Shown here one piece after another: positions 27,633 through 37,293 of a stretch of 64,000 nucleotides of DNA. The stretch is taken from assembly GCF_008329715.1 (NCBI RefSeq), contig NZ_VTSR01000009.1, forward strand, positions 420,105 to 484,104, written 5' to 3'. Source of the stretch: Gimesia chilikensis (GTDB lineage Bacteria > Planctomycetota > Planctomycetia > Planctomycetales > Planctomycetaceae). The notes under the pieces are model-generated. The model was not told where the DNA came from and did no database searches. It saw nothing but the letters and a program-made list of their open reading frames with translations. Each line of letters begins with the position of its first letter. Position 1 is the first letter of the stretch. The translations under genes and the position numbers were made by a program.

Positions 27633-29156
27633 ATGCAACCCACGTCTTTGGCAGTGGAGGGTACGTTTTGCGATTCTGCAAATCGACCAACGGAAGCCAA
27701 GCTGGGGCCAGCAACAACCGGGTCAGAGGAGCAATCAATTTATCGGTTGCTCGCACAACAAGTCGGTGAACGTGGTTTCCAGAACTGGTTCGCAGGAAAA
27801 GTCAGACTCAAACTGGATGGCAATCTGCTGATTGTCGGCGTTGCCAGTCCGTTTCTGCTCACCTGGATGCAGAAAAAATTCGCCTCGAAAATCTATGCCA
27901 CCGCGATTGCCTGCGTGGGACCTTCTGCTGAATACCGGCTGGAAGTTGAACCGGAACTGGCTGCCCTGACCAGTTCTGCTGAAGAGAGCCAGCAGAAATC
28001 TGGCAGCAAGTCGACTTCTTCTGGTAACGTTCCATTTGTTGAGCGGAAGGCATCTGCTCCATCCGTGAGTTCCCAGAACCCGAACTCAGTGGCACGGCAG
28101 TCAAACCCGTTTCGCGGCAGACGCTTTGCGGACCTGTCTACCTTCGTCAAAGGTAAGTCGAACCAACTGGCTTACATTGCAGCAACCCAGGCCAGCGATG
28201 AACCGGGCGCACTTTACAATCCGCTGTTCATTCATGGCGGCGTCGGCATTGGTAAAACGCATCTGCTGGAAGGCTTCTATCGCAGAGTTCGTCAGCTGTA
28301 TCCCGCGCTGAATGTGGTTTACCTGACTGCGGAAGCGTTCGGTAACTATTTCTCCAAGGCGCTGCAGGAACGCTCGCTGCCCGGCTTTCGTCAGCGGTTC
28401 CGCAATGTTGATGTTTTAATTATTGATGACATCGACTTCTTCGAATCAAAACGCAACTTCCAGGAAGAGTTGCTGCACACGATCAAACATCTGGAAAGCC
28501 ATGGGCGACAACTGGTCTTTTCTTCAGACCGTCACCCCCGACTGCTGACCAAGATGAGTGAAGAACTGACGACCCGCTTCCTGTCCGGACTGGTCTGTCG
28601 CATTGAAGCTCCCGAGAAGGAACTCCGTCTGGAAATCGCCCGTCAGCGGGCTCATAAATTAAAGACACCGATTACCGAAGGGGCACTTGCCTACGTAGCC
28701 CGCCGCTTCACCAGCAACGTTCGGGAACTCGAAGGTGCGGTCAACTGTCTGCAGACCTGCCACTTGATGACCGGCCAGAAAGTGACCACCAGCATGGCCC
28801 GTCAGGTTCTGGCGGACCTGGAGCGGGATTGCATTCGCATCATCAAGCTGGATGACATCAACCAGATTGTCTGTTCCACATTTGGCGTTTCTGAGGCAGA
28901 CCTGAAATCGTCACGTCGCGCCCGAAATATCAGCCAGCCCCGGATGCTGGCCATGTTCCTGGCACGCAAACTGACGCAGGCGGCTTACAGCGAAATCGGT
29001 GACTATTTCGGCGGACGCAATCACAGCACTGTGATGTCCGCCGAGAAGCAGGTTCGCAAATGGCTGGAGAGCCACTCTTCTATTCAGGTTGCTCTCCAGG
29101 AATGGCCAACCGAAGAGATTATCGAATCTCTGGAACAACAGTTACTCGCCAGCTGA
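27633..29156 (+). CDS. dnaA: chromosomal replication initiator DnaA
   Basis: A 507-residue AAA+ initiator that binds DnaA boxes and opens the replication origin. Domain I is at about 35-95 (YRLLAQQVGERGFQNWFAGK), a Ser-rich linker at about 110-160, then the ATPase: GGVGIGKTHL (Walker A, about 202-211), VLIIDDIDF (Walker B, about 261-269) and the TTRFLSGL arginine-finger region. Domain IV has the DnaA signature GGRNHSTVMSAEKQV (about 460-474). The ATG at 27633 is chosen because GGAGGG lies 6 nt before it; a GTG at 27609 would add eight residues. No dnaN, recF or gyrB follows, unlike the classical origin layout. Confidence 0.92.
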   Translation: MQPTSLAVEGTFCDSANRPTEAKLGPATTGSEEQSIYRLLAQQVGERGFQNWFAGKVRLKLDGNLLIVGVASPFLLTWMQKKFASKIYATAIACVGPSAEYRLEVEPELAALTSSAEESQQKSGSKSTSSGNVPFVERKASAPSVSSQNPNSVARQSNPFRGRRFADLSTFVKGKSNQLAYIAATQASDEPGALYNPLFIHGGVGIGKTHLLEGFYRRVRQLYPALNVVYLTAEAFGNYFSKALQERSLPGFRQRFRNVDVLIIDDIDFFESKRNFQEELLHTIKHLESHGRQLVFSSDRHPRLLTKMSEELTTRFLSGLVCRIEAPEKELRLEIARQRAHKLKTPITEGALAYVARRFTSNVRELEGAVNCLQTCHLMTGQKVTTSMARQVLADLERDCIRIIKLDDINQIVCSTFGVSEADLKSSRRARNISQPRMLAMFLARKLTQAAYSEIGDYFGGRNHSTVMSAEKQVRKWLESHSSIQVALQEWPTEEIIESLEQQLLAS

Positions 29157-29182
29157 TTCAGCAAGGCGAACTCAGAGTGAAC

Positions 29183-31468
29183 TTAATATTGTCTCTGTGG
29201 ATCTGAGAACTGATATTGAGAGTTTGTCGGCTGACTTCCCCACTGGAAAGGCGAAGCCGACTGCTGATTGAGATTTTGAGTTCCGTTCAGATTACCCTGA
29301 TAGCCGGGTTGAAGATCGCCGGCCGTTCCCGCTGCGTTCTGGAGACGCACGTTTGCCGGAGCCGCCACCGGGTTGTTGGAGAACATCTCCGATTGTGGCA
29401 AAGCTGAGGACATCGGCTGTCCCTGTGCAGGAAAGCGTTGTGGCATCGAAGCATGATAGACATTGCCCTGCCCGGCAGTCTGACCCGAGTATTCATAGCC
29501 GGCCTGTCTGACACTACCCTGTGGCATGCCCTGCCCCATTTGTGGCTGGAGTCCGTTCGGGCCATTCGTCCCATAGGCATTCTGGAAAGGAACCTGGGCT
29601 GAAGCAGGAATGACGCCTCCGGATCCCATCTGAGAACTCATCAGGGGAGAGCTATTTCCCTGCATTTGTCCCGGGGCGGAATCGCTCATGGGAAACATCT
29701 GGCCGGGGCCCATGTTCATACCGGTGCGGGCCACTTCCCGCATCAGGTCCTGATCGTTCTGTGGAGGATTCTGTCCGGCTTCCGGAGCGCCGCTCTGTGT
29801 CGAACGGTAATCGGGAAACTGGCCTGGAGTCGACTGATACTGATTTCCATACAACTGTTGACCCGGCTGGGGACCACGAACGGGCATCATCTGTTGCGGT
29901 GCTGACTGCATTGGCTGATAGCCGGGTGGTACATTACGGTACTGTCCCTGCAACTGATTTGGAGGATACCCCTGATAGTTCTGTTGAGGTAAGGACTGAT
30001 TGGAGTATGGTCTGGCAGCCATCTGCTGCTGTGGCTGTTGACGATTCTGCAGTTCCTGCTGCTCTTTTTCGGCCCAGTACTGTGAGGCTTCTGCAGCCTG
30101 GCTCAAAGTCGGATCATTGGCGGGGGGCCATGCCTGAATCTGCCCTGGTTCGACGGCAGGCTGATTTGCATACTGGTTGACCGGCTGAGGGGATTCAACG
30201 GGTTGCTGCTGAGGCATTTGAGATTGTGCGGTCTGGAACTGTGGAGACTGCATCTGTGGCATCTGCAGCTGTGAGTTCTGCAGGGGCGCTGCTGGTGCAT
30301 GCGATCCCGTTACCTGACGCATCTGTGTCATCGCAGGATTCGGACTGATCGCAGGCAGCTGCTGCGTAGACTGACGTGCCTGAATCGCCTTTTCACGTTC
30401 GCGTCGCATCATCTCTGCAATCTGTTGTGTGGGATTCATCGCCGCGGCATCGGGGGAGCTCAGAGGCTGCTGTTCCGGATTGCCATTGCTGGCATACTGG
30501 ACCGGTTGACCGGGAGCGGACTGCATCTGTCCGACCGGTTGAATTCCCGCGTGAGTGCGTTCTGCACTCTGTTGATTGCCGGGATACTGTGAAAGCTGGT
30601 CTGGATACTGCTGGAAGGGAACCTGTCCGCCGGTGGCTGATCCTGGATTCACCCCGGGAAACAAGCGGGCAAATTTTTCCCGTGCCTGGGCTTCTCCACT
30701 GGTCTTACGGAACATGGACAGTGCCTGATCGTAGCGTCCGGTGCGTCCGTAATACCAACCCAGATGATCGAGTGACCGGGCATGCGCTGGCTGATACTTC
30801 AGAGCTTCTTCCAGATACTTTTCGCCATAATCGTCGCGTCCCTGCAGCATATAGGAATAGCCGATATCACTCAGCAGGTCTGCGTTGGAGGGATCCCGTT
30901 TCAAAGCCTGCAGGTAGTAGGCTTCGGCCGCAGGAAAGTTCTGTTTTTTGTCTTCGATGATCGCCAGTCGATGCAGGGCTTCAAAATGCTCGGGATTCAT
31001 GGCCAGGACACGTTGGTAATAGCCTTGTGCCTTTTCCAGGTTTCCAGAACGATCTGCTTCGTAAGCCTGATTCAATTCCCGTTGCAGACTCGATGCATCG
31101 GTCTGCGGTGCTGCGGACTGAGAAGCTGCAGCCTGCAGATCGCTGAGTGGTAATGCCTGGGCTTCTACTTTAGCGGCGGTCTGTACGATCTGTTGCTCCG
31201 AACCTTTCAGCGCAGCCAGTTGTTCCGGTGTCACTCCCGATTTCAGTTCCTCACTCAGTCGCTGTCTCCGTGCTTTGGAACGTTCTTGCGCCATCGCTTC
31301 TCTCAGCTTCTTCTGAATGGCAGATTCTTCTTCCGTTTCCGGAGAGCGTTCAACGAGCGCTTTACGAGGAGAATCTGAACGACTGGCAAACGGACCAGAC
31401 TGGCAGCCCGTCCACAGGAAGCCCATGCACGTGAGAGTGAGAATCTGTTGAAACATTCGAGTTTTCAT
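29183..31468 (-). CDS. TPR lipoprotein with long Gln/Pro-rich tail
   Basis: A 761-residue lipoprotein. The signal ends FLWTGC, with the lipidated Cys at about 22. Residues about 130-265 hold at least three tetratricopeptide repeats (YYQRVLAMNPEHFEALHRLA, YYLQALKRDPSNADLLSDIG and YLEEALKYQPAHARSLDHLG), similar to the TadD or PilF type of pilotin lipoproteins. The remaining about 490 residues are disordered and dominated by Gln, Pro, Met, Ser and Asn. It lies in a run of exported genes containing a secretin, so a role as an assembly or pilotin lipoprotein is plausible but not shown. Confidence 0.78.
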   Translation of the reverse strand: MKTRMFQQILTLTCMGFLWTGCQSGPFASRSDSPRKALVERSPETEEESAIQKKLREAMAQERSKARRQRLSEELKSGVTPEQLAALKGSEQQIVQTAAKVEAQALPLSDLQAAASQSAAPQTDASSLQRELNQAYEADRSGNLEKAQGYYQRVLAMNPEHFEALHRLAIIEDKKQNFPAAEAYYLQALKRDPSNADLLSDIGYSYMLQGRDDYGEKYLEEALKYQPAHARSLDHLGWYYGRTGRYDQALSMFRKTSGEAQAREKFARLFPGVNPGSATGGQVPFQQYPDQLSQYPGNQQSAERTHAGIQPVGQMQSAPGQPVQYASNGNPEQQPLSSPDAAAMNPTQQIAEMMRREREKAIQARQSTQQLPAISPNPAMTQMRQVTGSHAPAAPLQNSQLQMPQMQSPQFQTAQSQMPQQQPVESPQPVNQYANQPAVEPGQIQAWPPANDPTLSQAAEASQYWAEKEQQELQNRQQPQQQMAARPYSNQSLPQQNYQGYPPNQLQGQYRNVPPGYQPMQSAPQQMMPVRGPQPGQQLYGNQYQSTPGQFPDYRSTQSGAPEAGQNPPQNDQDLMREVARTGMNMGPGQMFPMSDSAPGQMQGNSSPLMSSQMGSGGVIPASAQVPFQNAYGTNGPNGLQPQMGQGMPQGSVRQAGYEYSGQTAGQGNVYHASMPQRFPAQGQPMSSALPQSEMFSNNPVAAPANVRLQNAAGTAGDLQPGYQGNLNGTQNLNQQSASPFQWGSQPTNSQYQFSDPQRQY

Positions 31469-31900
31469 CGGAGATCAACCTTGTTTCCGCGAGTGCAGAT
31501 CGCTGTGTCTCGTTCAATTCAATGTAGAATGAAAATAGACTGCGATTCACCAGATCCCAGTTTCGGCATTGAGAGAGTTCAATCATCCGAAAACAGTGCA
31601 CTGACTGAAGCCAGGCACCAGAGACTGGTGGAACAGTTATGAAATGAGGAATTGTGACAGGGAGGTCAAGTATGAGAGAAAGGACTCTATTGGAGTATCA
31701 GGCGCGGATTCTAAGAGGAAACCAGAAACGTGTCGATACGAATATCCACACATTTTCAAAATCGCCGACAGGAAAAACGGCAGGAACCCGTTTCACCTAA
31801 AGCACTGTGATATAAAAATTTAAAACGCCACAAGCCAAACTGACTTGTGACGTTTTATCAAGTGTATATGAGATTTCAGGATTCTAAGCAGGCGAGGTAT
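31469..31900. other. 432-bp intergenic region between two lipoprotein genes
   Basis: It holds the promoter region of the TPR lipoprotein gene and, at 31822-31856, a minus-strand terminator of the next gene. No open frame or RNA gene is recognised elsewhere. Confidence 0.5.
31822..31856 (-). terminator. terminator hairpin of the Gly-tailed lipoprotein gene
   Basis: A 13-bp stem (31822-31834 with 31844-31856, one G-T wobble on the minus strand) has a 9-nt loop and is flanked by A/T tracts on both sides. It is 45 bp downstream of the minus-strand stop at 31901, so it probably acts on that strand. Confidence 0.7.
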
Positions 31901-32494
31901 TTAGAAACCACCGAGCCCACCACCGCCGCCGCCAAAACCGCCGCCGCCGCCGAATCCACCACCACCGCCACCGAATCCTCCACCAAAACCACCGCGGGTA
32001 GAGATGAAACGATAGTAGTCGATTTCCGCTTCTCGTGAGTTTAGCGAACGGGAATAAGGAGTCGCGACAACCGTACGTTGATCGGCGTCCTGATTTCCGA
32101 GATCGGTCAGGATCCGCGCGACCAGTTGCCGACGATAAGCGTCCAACTCGGGCGCATAGTTGTTATCACTGCGTTCCACAATGACCGGGTAAGGGGTGCT
32201 GCGCATGCGGGCACCAATTTCCAGAATATGATCCTTACCATTCGTGGTCAGCTCGGCACTGTTTTCGACGAATTCGTTCCGGTTGATGATGAAGTCAACC
32301 GCTTCGGCATTCGATTCCATGGTGTGGTAATGCGCACGGTTGACACTTCCCAGAGGATAGACCTCCGGAATTGCCAGGGAGCGCTTATGGAATCCCCAGT
32401 TGCCGCCTCCACCCCAGCGGCAGCAACCAGCTACCAGCATCAGACAGCTGGCAGTAAGGATCCATTTTTGTATTATCGTGAAACGGGCCATCAT
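31901..32494 (-). CDS. OmpA-like lipoprotein with glycine-rich tail
   Basis: A 197-residue lipoprotein; the leader ends LMLVAGC, with the lipidated Cys at about 24. Residues about 60-150 resemble a degenerate OmpA C-terminal domain: an initial strand (AVDFIINRNEFVENSAEL), a helix (DHILEIGARMRSTPYPVIVE) and DAYRRQLVARILTDLGN, where classical members bind peptidoglycan. The last about 30 residues are almost pure Gly with Phe spacers (GGFGGGGGG units), a flexible or self-associating tail. It lies 121 bp downstream of the secretin gene on the same strand. Function unknown; an anchoring role next to the secretin is an inference. Confidence 0.7.
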   Translation of the reverse strand: MMARFTIIQKWILTASCLMLVAGCCRWGGGGNWGFHKRSLAIPEVYPLGSVNRAHYHTMESNAEAVDFIINRNEFVENSAELTTNGKDHILEIGARMRSTPYPVIVERSDNNYAPELDAYRRQLVARILTDLGNQDADQRTVVATPYSRSLNSREAEIDYYRFISTRGGFGGGFGGGGGGFGGGGGFGGGGGGLGGF

Positions 32495-32615
32495 GTCCCT
32501 CGGTACTTACGACTTAATATCTGGTGATGAACTACAGCGGTGTATGCTGACGGTCCATCATTATTTTGCAGGCTGATTTGCTGCTGGTAAACGTGCCTGC
32601 CCATTCACCTGAAAT

Positions 32616-34841
32616 TTATTTTCCCTGACCAATCCAGGGAAATCCGGATCGGCTGTCCTGCGGTTCTGCAGACTGCTGTCTCATGCGGGTATCAATGTAA
32701 CCGGTCGGCTGAATCTGGCTGTCCATCTCGGGAGCCGAATTCTGGAAGCGATCCTTGATCATCTGTGTGAATCGACGCTGTCCCGGTTGTTGTCCCTGGT
32801 TTCTTCTTGAAAACCCGGTCGACTGTGCCTGTGGCCCGCTGACACCGGGAGCCGGTGGTGGCGGTAAAGGCTGATGCGACTGGATCGGACCTGGTGACTG
32901 AGCCGGTTGCTGAGGCTGGGTGGGAAAACCACCGCCCCGTTGCGGAATCGGTTGTGTCACAGGTCCCTGCTGATAGGTGCCTGTCTGTTCCGGCGGATAG
33001 TAAGGAAAAGCAGGAGACGGATTGAATGGCTGGTAACCAACCTCAATTCCCTGTCCGGCTCCTCGACCGTAGGGCTGCAACTGATAGACGGCACGATCGG
33101 GAGCACCTTCGGTCATGTTATATTTATAGAATTCTTTGTCGTGGGGAACGGTAACTTCATGCCCGGGATAAGGGGGAACTTCATCCTCTTCCATTGGATG
33201 TACCAGTTGTGGCGTTACTGTAATCAAGAGCTCTGACTCACCCTGAGTCGATTTCTTGGAACTGAAGAGGTATGCTCCGACCAGGGGAATTTCGCCCAGC
33301 CAGGGAATTCGTGTTACTCCCGTGGTGGTATCGTGACCGAACAGACCAGCCAGTACGATAGTCTGGCCTTCACGGAGTTCGACCGTGGTCTGTGCGCGAC
33401 GTGAGTTCAGTCCGGGGATCCCCTGTACCGAGTTATTATCATTCACCTGACTGTATTCAGGTACAATCCGCATGCGGATCAGGTCCTTATCGAGCACGAT
33501 CGGTGTGACGACGATTGAGGTACCAAAACCGCGGAAGGTCGTCGATGTCCCCTGTGCTCCTCCGACCCCAACGATGGTCGGTACTGCAAATTCACCCCCA
33601 GCCAGGAAGCTGGCAGAGTGACCGCTTAAGACCGTCAGCGTGGGTCGGGCCATAATCTTGGTCGTACCATTCTCGGCCAGAGCGTTGATCAATACATTGA
33701 CCTCGCCGGCTTCAAAGATACCAGTCAGCGTTGAAGGGACCCCGCCCATCGTTGATCCCAGAAACTGACGACCGCCGTCGAACAGCACGCTCAGGTCAAC
33801 CCCCAGCTGCCGCATCATCGTGCGATTGATCTGGGCAATGGTGACATGAATCATGACCTGGAACTCACCGGGAATCTCCAGCATGTTCACAATCAACGAA
33901 GATCCATAGAGGTTATTGCCGTAACTGTTAAGCGCGTCGCCATAACCTCCTCCCCCATAATAACCCGCTCCCACACCGGCAGGCTGTGGTCCGCCCAGGT
34001 TTCCTTCGTAGTTGATGACTTCACCACGAATCACATTCATGATGTTTGCCGCTTCGGTGGGATCAGAAGCCTGACCCTTTACGATGATCTTTCGTGACAG
34101 GGGAATCAGATAAACCTTACTGTTGGGGAACAGCACGGCAATTTTGCGTTCCAGCTTGCCGTAGTCGATCCGTCGCTGTCCTTCCAGGCTGGGATCCTGA
34201 ATCGTGTGAACCAGGTATGTGATCGGTGTTTCATCATTTTCGAACCAGAGAGTCAGAGTGGTTGTTCCCAACTCCAGACCCACGATCGAAACTTCAGTCG
34301 GGGAATAAGTCACGAATTCAATGATCGAAGGATCAGCGATTGCGTAACGACGAATGCGCGAATTTGTGATAATCAACTGGCTGCGACGAATGATGATTTC
34401 CATCTCGTCGAAGATGCCGGGAGTGGAACGAATCTGAGTCGGCAGCGGCTTGCGGGTGATGCGTCCGGTATCCTGCACCATCTGAATCTGTGGCCCCGCA
34501 TTGGGTGCATGCGCATCCTGAATCGGAATCACACCCTGTGGTTGCTGGGCGACGGGTAACTGTTGTGGATACGACGGTTGTTGATACGATTGAGCAGGAG
34601 GAGCGGAAACCTGCATGGGAGCAGGACCATATTGATTCGCAGGCTGATACTGATTTGCGGGAGCATACTGGTTGACGGGCTGCCTGGGTGGCAGCGGACG
34701 CATGGATGGCCCCTGGGCAAACGCAGTATGAGCGATCGACGAAAAAGTGATGAAGAACAACGCAGCCCAGTTCATGACAAACTGAGCACGTCGCTTTTCA
34801 TTATTTCGAAATGCCGATCCATGGCAATTCTGTTTGTACAT
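32616..34841 (-). CDS. CpaC-like secretin (type II/III secretion system family)
   Basis: A 741-residue outer-membrane channel protein. After the leader (VMNWAALFFITFSSIAHTAF) comes a Pro/Gln/Tyr-rich segment. Then comes the pilus-assembly N-terminal domain (SQLIITNSRIRRYAIADPSI to VSIVGLELGTTTLTLWF), a BON-like segment (KLERKIAVLFPNSKVYLIPL) and the secretin core (VMIHVTIAQINRTMMRQLGV, AQTTVELREGQTIVLAGLFG, RIPWLGEIPLVGAYLFSSKK). The last about 200 residues are again Pro/Gln-rich. This order matches Tad-type CpaC/RcpA, but no tad ATPase, cpaB or flp pilin gene is nearby. The ATG at 34841 is preferred over an upstream TTG because AGGGGAG lies 9 nt before it. Confidence 0.87.
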   Translation of the reverse strand: MYKQNCHGSAFRNNEKRRAQFVMNWAALFFITFSSIAHTAFAQGPSMRPLPPRQPVNQYAPANQYQPANQYGPAPMQVSAPPAQSYQQPSYPQQLPVAQQPQGVIPIQDAHAPNAGPQIQMVQDTGRITRKPLPTQIRSTPGIFDEMEIIIRRSQLIITNSRIRRYAIADPSIIEFVTYSPTEVSIVGLELGTTTLTLWFENDETPITYLVHTIQDPSLEGQRRIDYGKLERKIAVLFPNSKVYLIPLSRKIIVKGQASDPTEAANIMNVIRGEVINYEGNLGGPQPAGVGAGYYGGGGYGDALNSYGNNLYGSSLIVNMLEIPGEFQVMIHVTIAQINRTMMRQLGVDLSVLFDGGRQFLGSTMGGVPSTLTGIFEAGEVNVLINALAENGTTKIMARPTLTVLSGHSASFLAGGEFAVPTIVGVGGAQGTSTTFRGFGTSIVVTPIVLDKDLIRMRIVPEYSQVNDNNSVQGIPGLNSRRAQTTVELREGQTIVLAGLFGHDTTTGVTRIPWLGEIPLVGAYLFSSKKSTQGESELLITVTPQLVHPMEEDEVPPYPGHEVTVPHDKEFYKYNMTEGAPDRAVYQLQPYGRGAGQGIEVGYQPFNPSPAFPYYPPEQTGTYQQGPVTQPIPQRGGGFPTQPQQPAQSPGPIQSHQPLPPPPAPGVSGPQAQSTGFSRRNQGQQPGQRRFTQMIKDRFQNSAPEMDSQIQPTGYIDTRMRQQSAEPQDSRSGFPWIGQGK

Positions 34842-35295
34842 CCGCAGTCGCTCCCCTATTGCCTGCAAAGAGGAAAAAGGTATTTGCGTTTTACGTGACT
34901 TCTCGGCCCGGAATTAATTACCTGCGAGTTCTTGTAACCAGGTTGAAGAATCAGTAAGAACTTTATCTTTATCCAGCAAGTTATCCTTAACTTACTTTCT
35001 GCTTATGATTTACTCTGTATTCCACCGTCTCACGCACTTCCGAGGATACGCGATTTTGGACTGCCAATTGACGTATCAGCAGACGCAATTCGGGTAGATA
35101 GAGTCCATATTGTATTGTTTGTATCGGCTGATCATGAAATTGGGATTAGAACGGTTCCTGTTAAATTTCCTGATCTCATAGAAAGTTTGAGTGAAAACCC
35201 TTAGATCACAGTCCATAAAAAAAGGCCCGAGTGATGCCACCCGGGCCTGATATCAATTTGTCATCAGTTACTCTAAGTTGTCATTTGGTCGAGAC
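34842..35295. other. 454-bp region upstream of the secretin gene
   Basis: It carries the secretin ribosome site (34851-34857) and an AT-rich stretch around 34900-35020 that contains several TTATC words and likely the promoter. It also holds the terminator of the next minus-strand gene at 35217-35248. No open frame or RNA gene is recognised. Confidence 0.5.
35217..35248 (-). terminator. intrinsic terminator of the Pro/Gln-rich protein gene
   Basis: On the minus strand an 11-bp GC-rich stem (35223-35233 with 35238-35248, one G-U pair) with a GCAT loop is followed by a run of T (A at 35217-35223 on the plus strand). It is 48 bp after the stop codon. Confidence 0.88.
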
Positions 35296-35979
35296 TTACC
35301 AACGGTAATTGGTATCGCGGTTGTAAGTGGGTGCTCCCGGATTGTACCAGGGACGACGGTAGCTGTATGACGGAAAATAGTAGTGGCCGTATTCATTAGA
35401 GCGGTAGAAACCGGGGCCGAAGTGCCGCGTGTACGGATCTCCCCCACTTCCCATCAACGCCTGATTCTGCTGCCCCGTATTGACTTCTCCATGACCGCCA
35501 TACCAGGTCTGGCCTGCCTGAATTCCCACCTGAGGGCTTGTCATCCCATAGGTTCCGCCGGCTCCCTGTGTCGCACTATAGTAATAAGGACTCCCCACCT
35601 GAGGCACCTGGTTGTTGGGCAACCAGTACTGATTGCCTCCTTTCACATAAGGGCCTCCCGAATATCCTGGCACGGGATGAGTCAACGCATCCGGGTCCGC
35701 GGGGGGATAATTCCCCTGCTGTTGCTGCTGTACCTGGGGAGGTACCTGAGGCTGCTGTTGTTGTGGCAGATTGTGATAGGGAGCGGGCGTATTATAAGGA
35801 GAAGGCACATTCGCGGCCGGATCGGGCTGCGGAGCGACTCCCCGCGGTGGGGGAGGTGGGGGCAATGTCCCCGCTTTCCCCAGATCGGCACCGGGGATAA
35901 GTGCATCATCTGCAAACACGGGGCTGGCGCAAATGCAGATCATCAACATCAGAGATGATATTTTCGCATGTGGTTTCAT
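35296..35979 (-). CDS. secreted Pro/Gln-rich protein
   Basis: A 227-residue exported protein of unknown function. The signal peptide (about 8-23) ends SPVFA-DD. Residues 35-95 are very rich in Pro and Gln (PPPPPPRG, QQQQPQVPPQ), and the C-terminal half is rich in Gly, Tyr, Pro and Asn with several Trp/Tyr-containing short repeats (YWLPNN, YYYSAT, YYFPSYSYRRPWYNPG). No enzyme or binding motif is seen. The composition matches neighbouring exported proteins, suggesting a surface or matrix role. It has its own terminator and is divergent from the Gln/Tyr-rich gene at 36532. Confidence 0.68.
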   Translation of the reverse strand: MKPHAKISSLMLMICICASPVFADDALIPGADLGKAGTLPPPPPPRGVAPQPDPAANVPSPYNTPAPYHNLPQQQQPQVPPQVQQQQQGNYPPADPDALTHPVPGYSGGPYVKGGNQYWLPNNQVPQVGSPYYYSATQGAGGTYGMTSPQVGIQAGQTWYGGHGEVNTGQQNQALMGSGGDPYTRHFGPGFYRSNEYGHYYFPSYSYRRPWYNPGAPTYNRDTNYRW

Positions 35980-36531
35980 ATGTCTCTTCTACCTCATGTA
36001 TCTAGTTAAAAACACCATCAATGATGATGATCACTCGTCAGCAGGCACACCTGCTAATAGACGTGCCTGAAATATCTATGTTCAATTTATGAATGAGCGC
36101 CAAAAACTCCAGTTCATTCCCAGACTTCCCGGTTGGGAAATTCACTCTGGAACTGAACAGCATTCCAAGTCCGCTGGATTGATCGTGGCGCAACCCACCA
36201 GCGGGGAGCTCTTCGCGATGACACTCAAACCTACACCATTTTTTGAACCCTGAACGGGAATCTCTATAAATCGAGGTGTTCCCGCCCCGGTTTCGGCAGA
36301 ATCTGCCGGTTCAGTTTGACTGGATGCTCTAACCCGATTTGAAAATATTCAGGTTGTAGCGCGCGTATGTGATCTACCCGCTATGAATTTTGTGATGAAC
36401 CTGAAGGTACGGCTGCTGTGAAATCCGATAAAGTAAATACCAGCGCCATCAGTTTGCGCTGACGAAATCACCCAATTATTACGGTTTCAGATAAACAGGG
36501 ACTCTGTTTTTCGTACAGAGGAATTTCAGCT
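35980..36531. other. 552-bp divergent intergenic region between two exported-protein genes
   Basis: No convincing gene is seen. GGGAA and TTCCC arms around 36254-36283 could form a weak hairpin. GAGGA at 36519-36523 is the ribosome site for the gene at 36532. The region is long enough to hold divergent promoters with extended 5' leaders. Confidence 0.45.
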
Positions 36532-37272
36532 ATGTCGACCACTTTTCTCGCTCTGGCAATCGCGGCCGCTGTCGGCGGTGACCCATCGCTCCCCAACCAG
36601 ACCTATGGTGCTTACGGTATGACTGAAGTTCCCTACGATGCGGGTACCCCTATGACCAGTGCCGGAGTCACGGGCGGCATCTTCGGGGATCCACTTTACC
36701 CCTTCGATTCGCAATACCCCTGGCAGCACGGATATTTCCAGGAAATCTCCCCCTACAGCGGCTATCACTATTTCAAGCCTTACAACTACCGGCACGTACT
36801 GTCTCAGACCCAGACAGCCAACGGTTGGGGAATTACACCGCAGCTGGCTTACTCGCAGCACTTCTGGAATCGATACCACGAACAGGCAGCCTGGAAGAAC
36901 TACGCTCTGCCTCCCCGCGAGGAAGACATTGAAGAAATCCAGAAACGCAAACGGGAGTTCCAGGAAAAACGCATGGATGACAAGAACTCTTCATCCTATT
37001 ATCAACCACAGCGGGGTATGGTACCGGTGGAGTACCAGCAGCAAAGTAACAACTACCAGCCGCAGAACAATTACCAGCCCCAGAACGGATATCAGCCTCA
37101 ACCACGCAACTTCCCTCAGTCGTCTTATCAGTATCAGCAGCCACAGTACGAGCAATCTCAGTACCCACAGCAGCAGTACCAGCAACAACAATATCAGCAA
37201 CAGCAGATGCAGCCGCAGTATCCAACGAATGCTCCCGGCTACAACCAGAACCCGGTTTACATTAACCGCTGA
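36532..37272 (+). CDS. Gln/Tyr-rich protein with hydrophobic N-terminus
   Basis: A 246-residue protein of unknown function. It starts with a short hydrophobic stretch (TTFLALAIAAAVGGD) lacking the usual basic residues, which may be a weak export signal. A Tyr/Phe/His-rich globular region follows (about 25-120), then a short charged helix (EEDIEEIQKRKREFQEKRMD) and a C-terminal about 90 residues of Gln/Tyr/Pro repeats (NYQPQN, QYQQQQ). The repeats resemble low-complexity tails that self-associate. Together with the neighbouring Pro/Gln- and Gly-rich proteins it may belong to an envelope structure; this is inference. Confidence 0.65.
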   Translation: MSTTFLALAIAAAVGGDPSLPNQTYGAYGMTEVPYDAGTPMTSAGVTGGIFGDPLYPFDSQYPWQHGYFQEISPYSGYHYFKPYNYRHVLSQTQTANGWGITPQLAYSQHFWNRYHEQAAWKNYALPPREEDIEEIQKRKREFQEKRMDDKNSSSYYQPQRGMVPVEYQQQSNNYQPQNNYQPQNGYQPQPRNFPQSSYQYQQPQYEQSQYPQQQYQQQQYQQQQMQPQYPTNAPGYNQNPVYINR

Positions 37273-37293
37273 TCATAGACTTCAACCCCGGGT

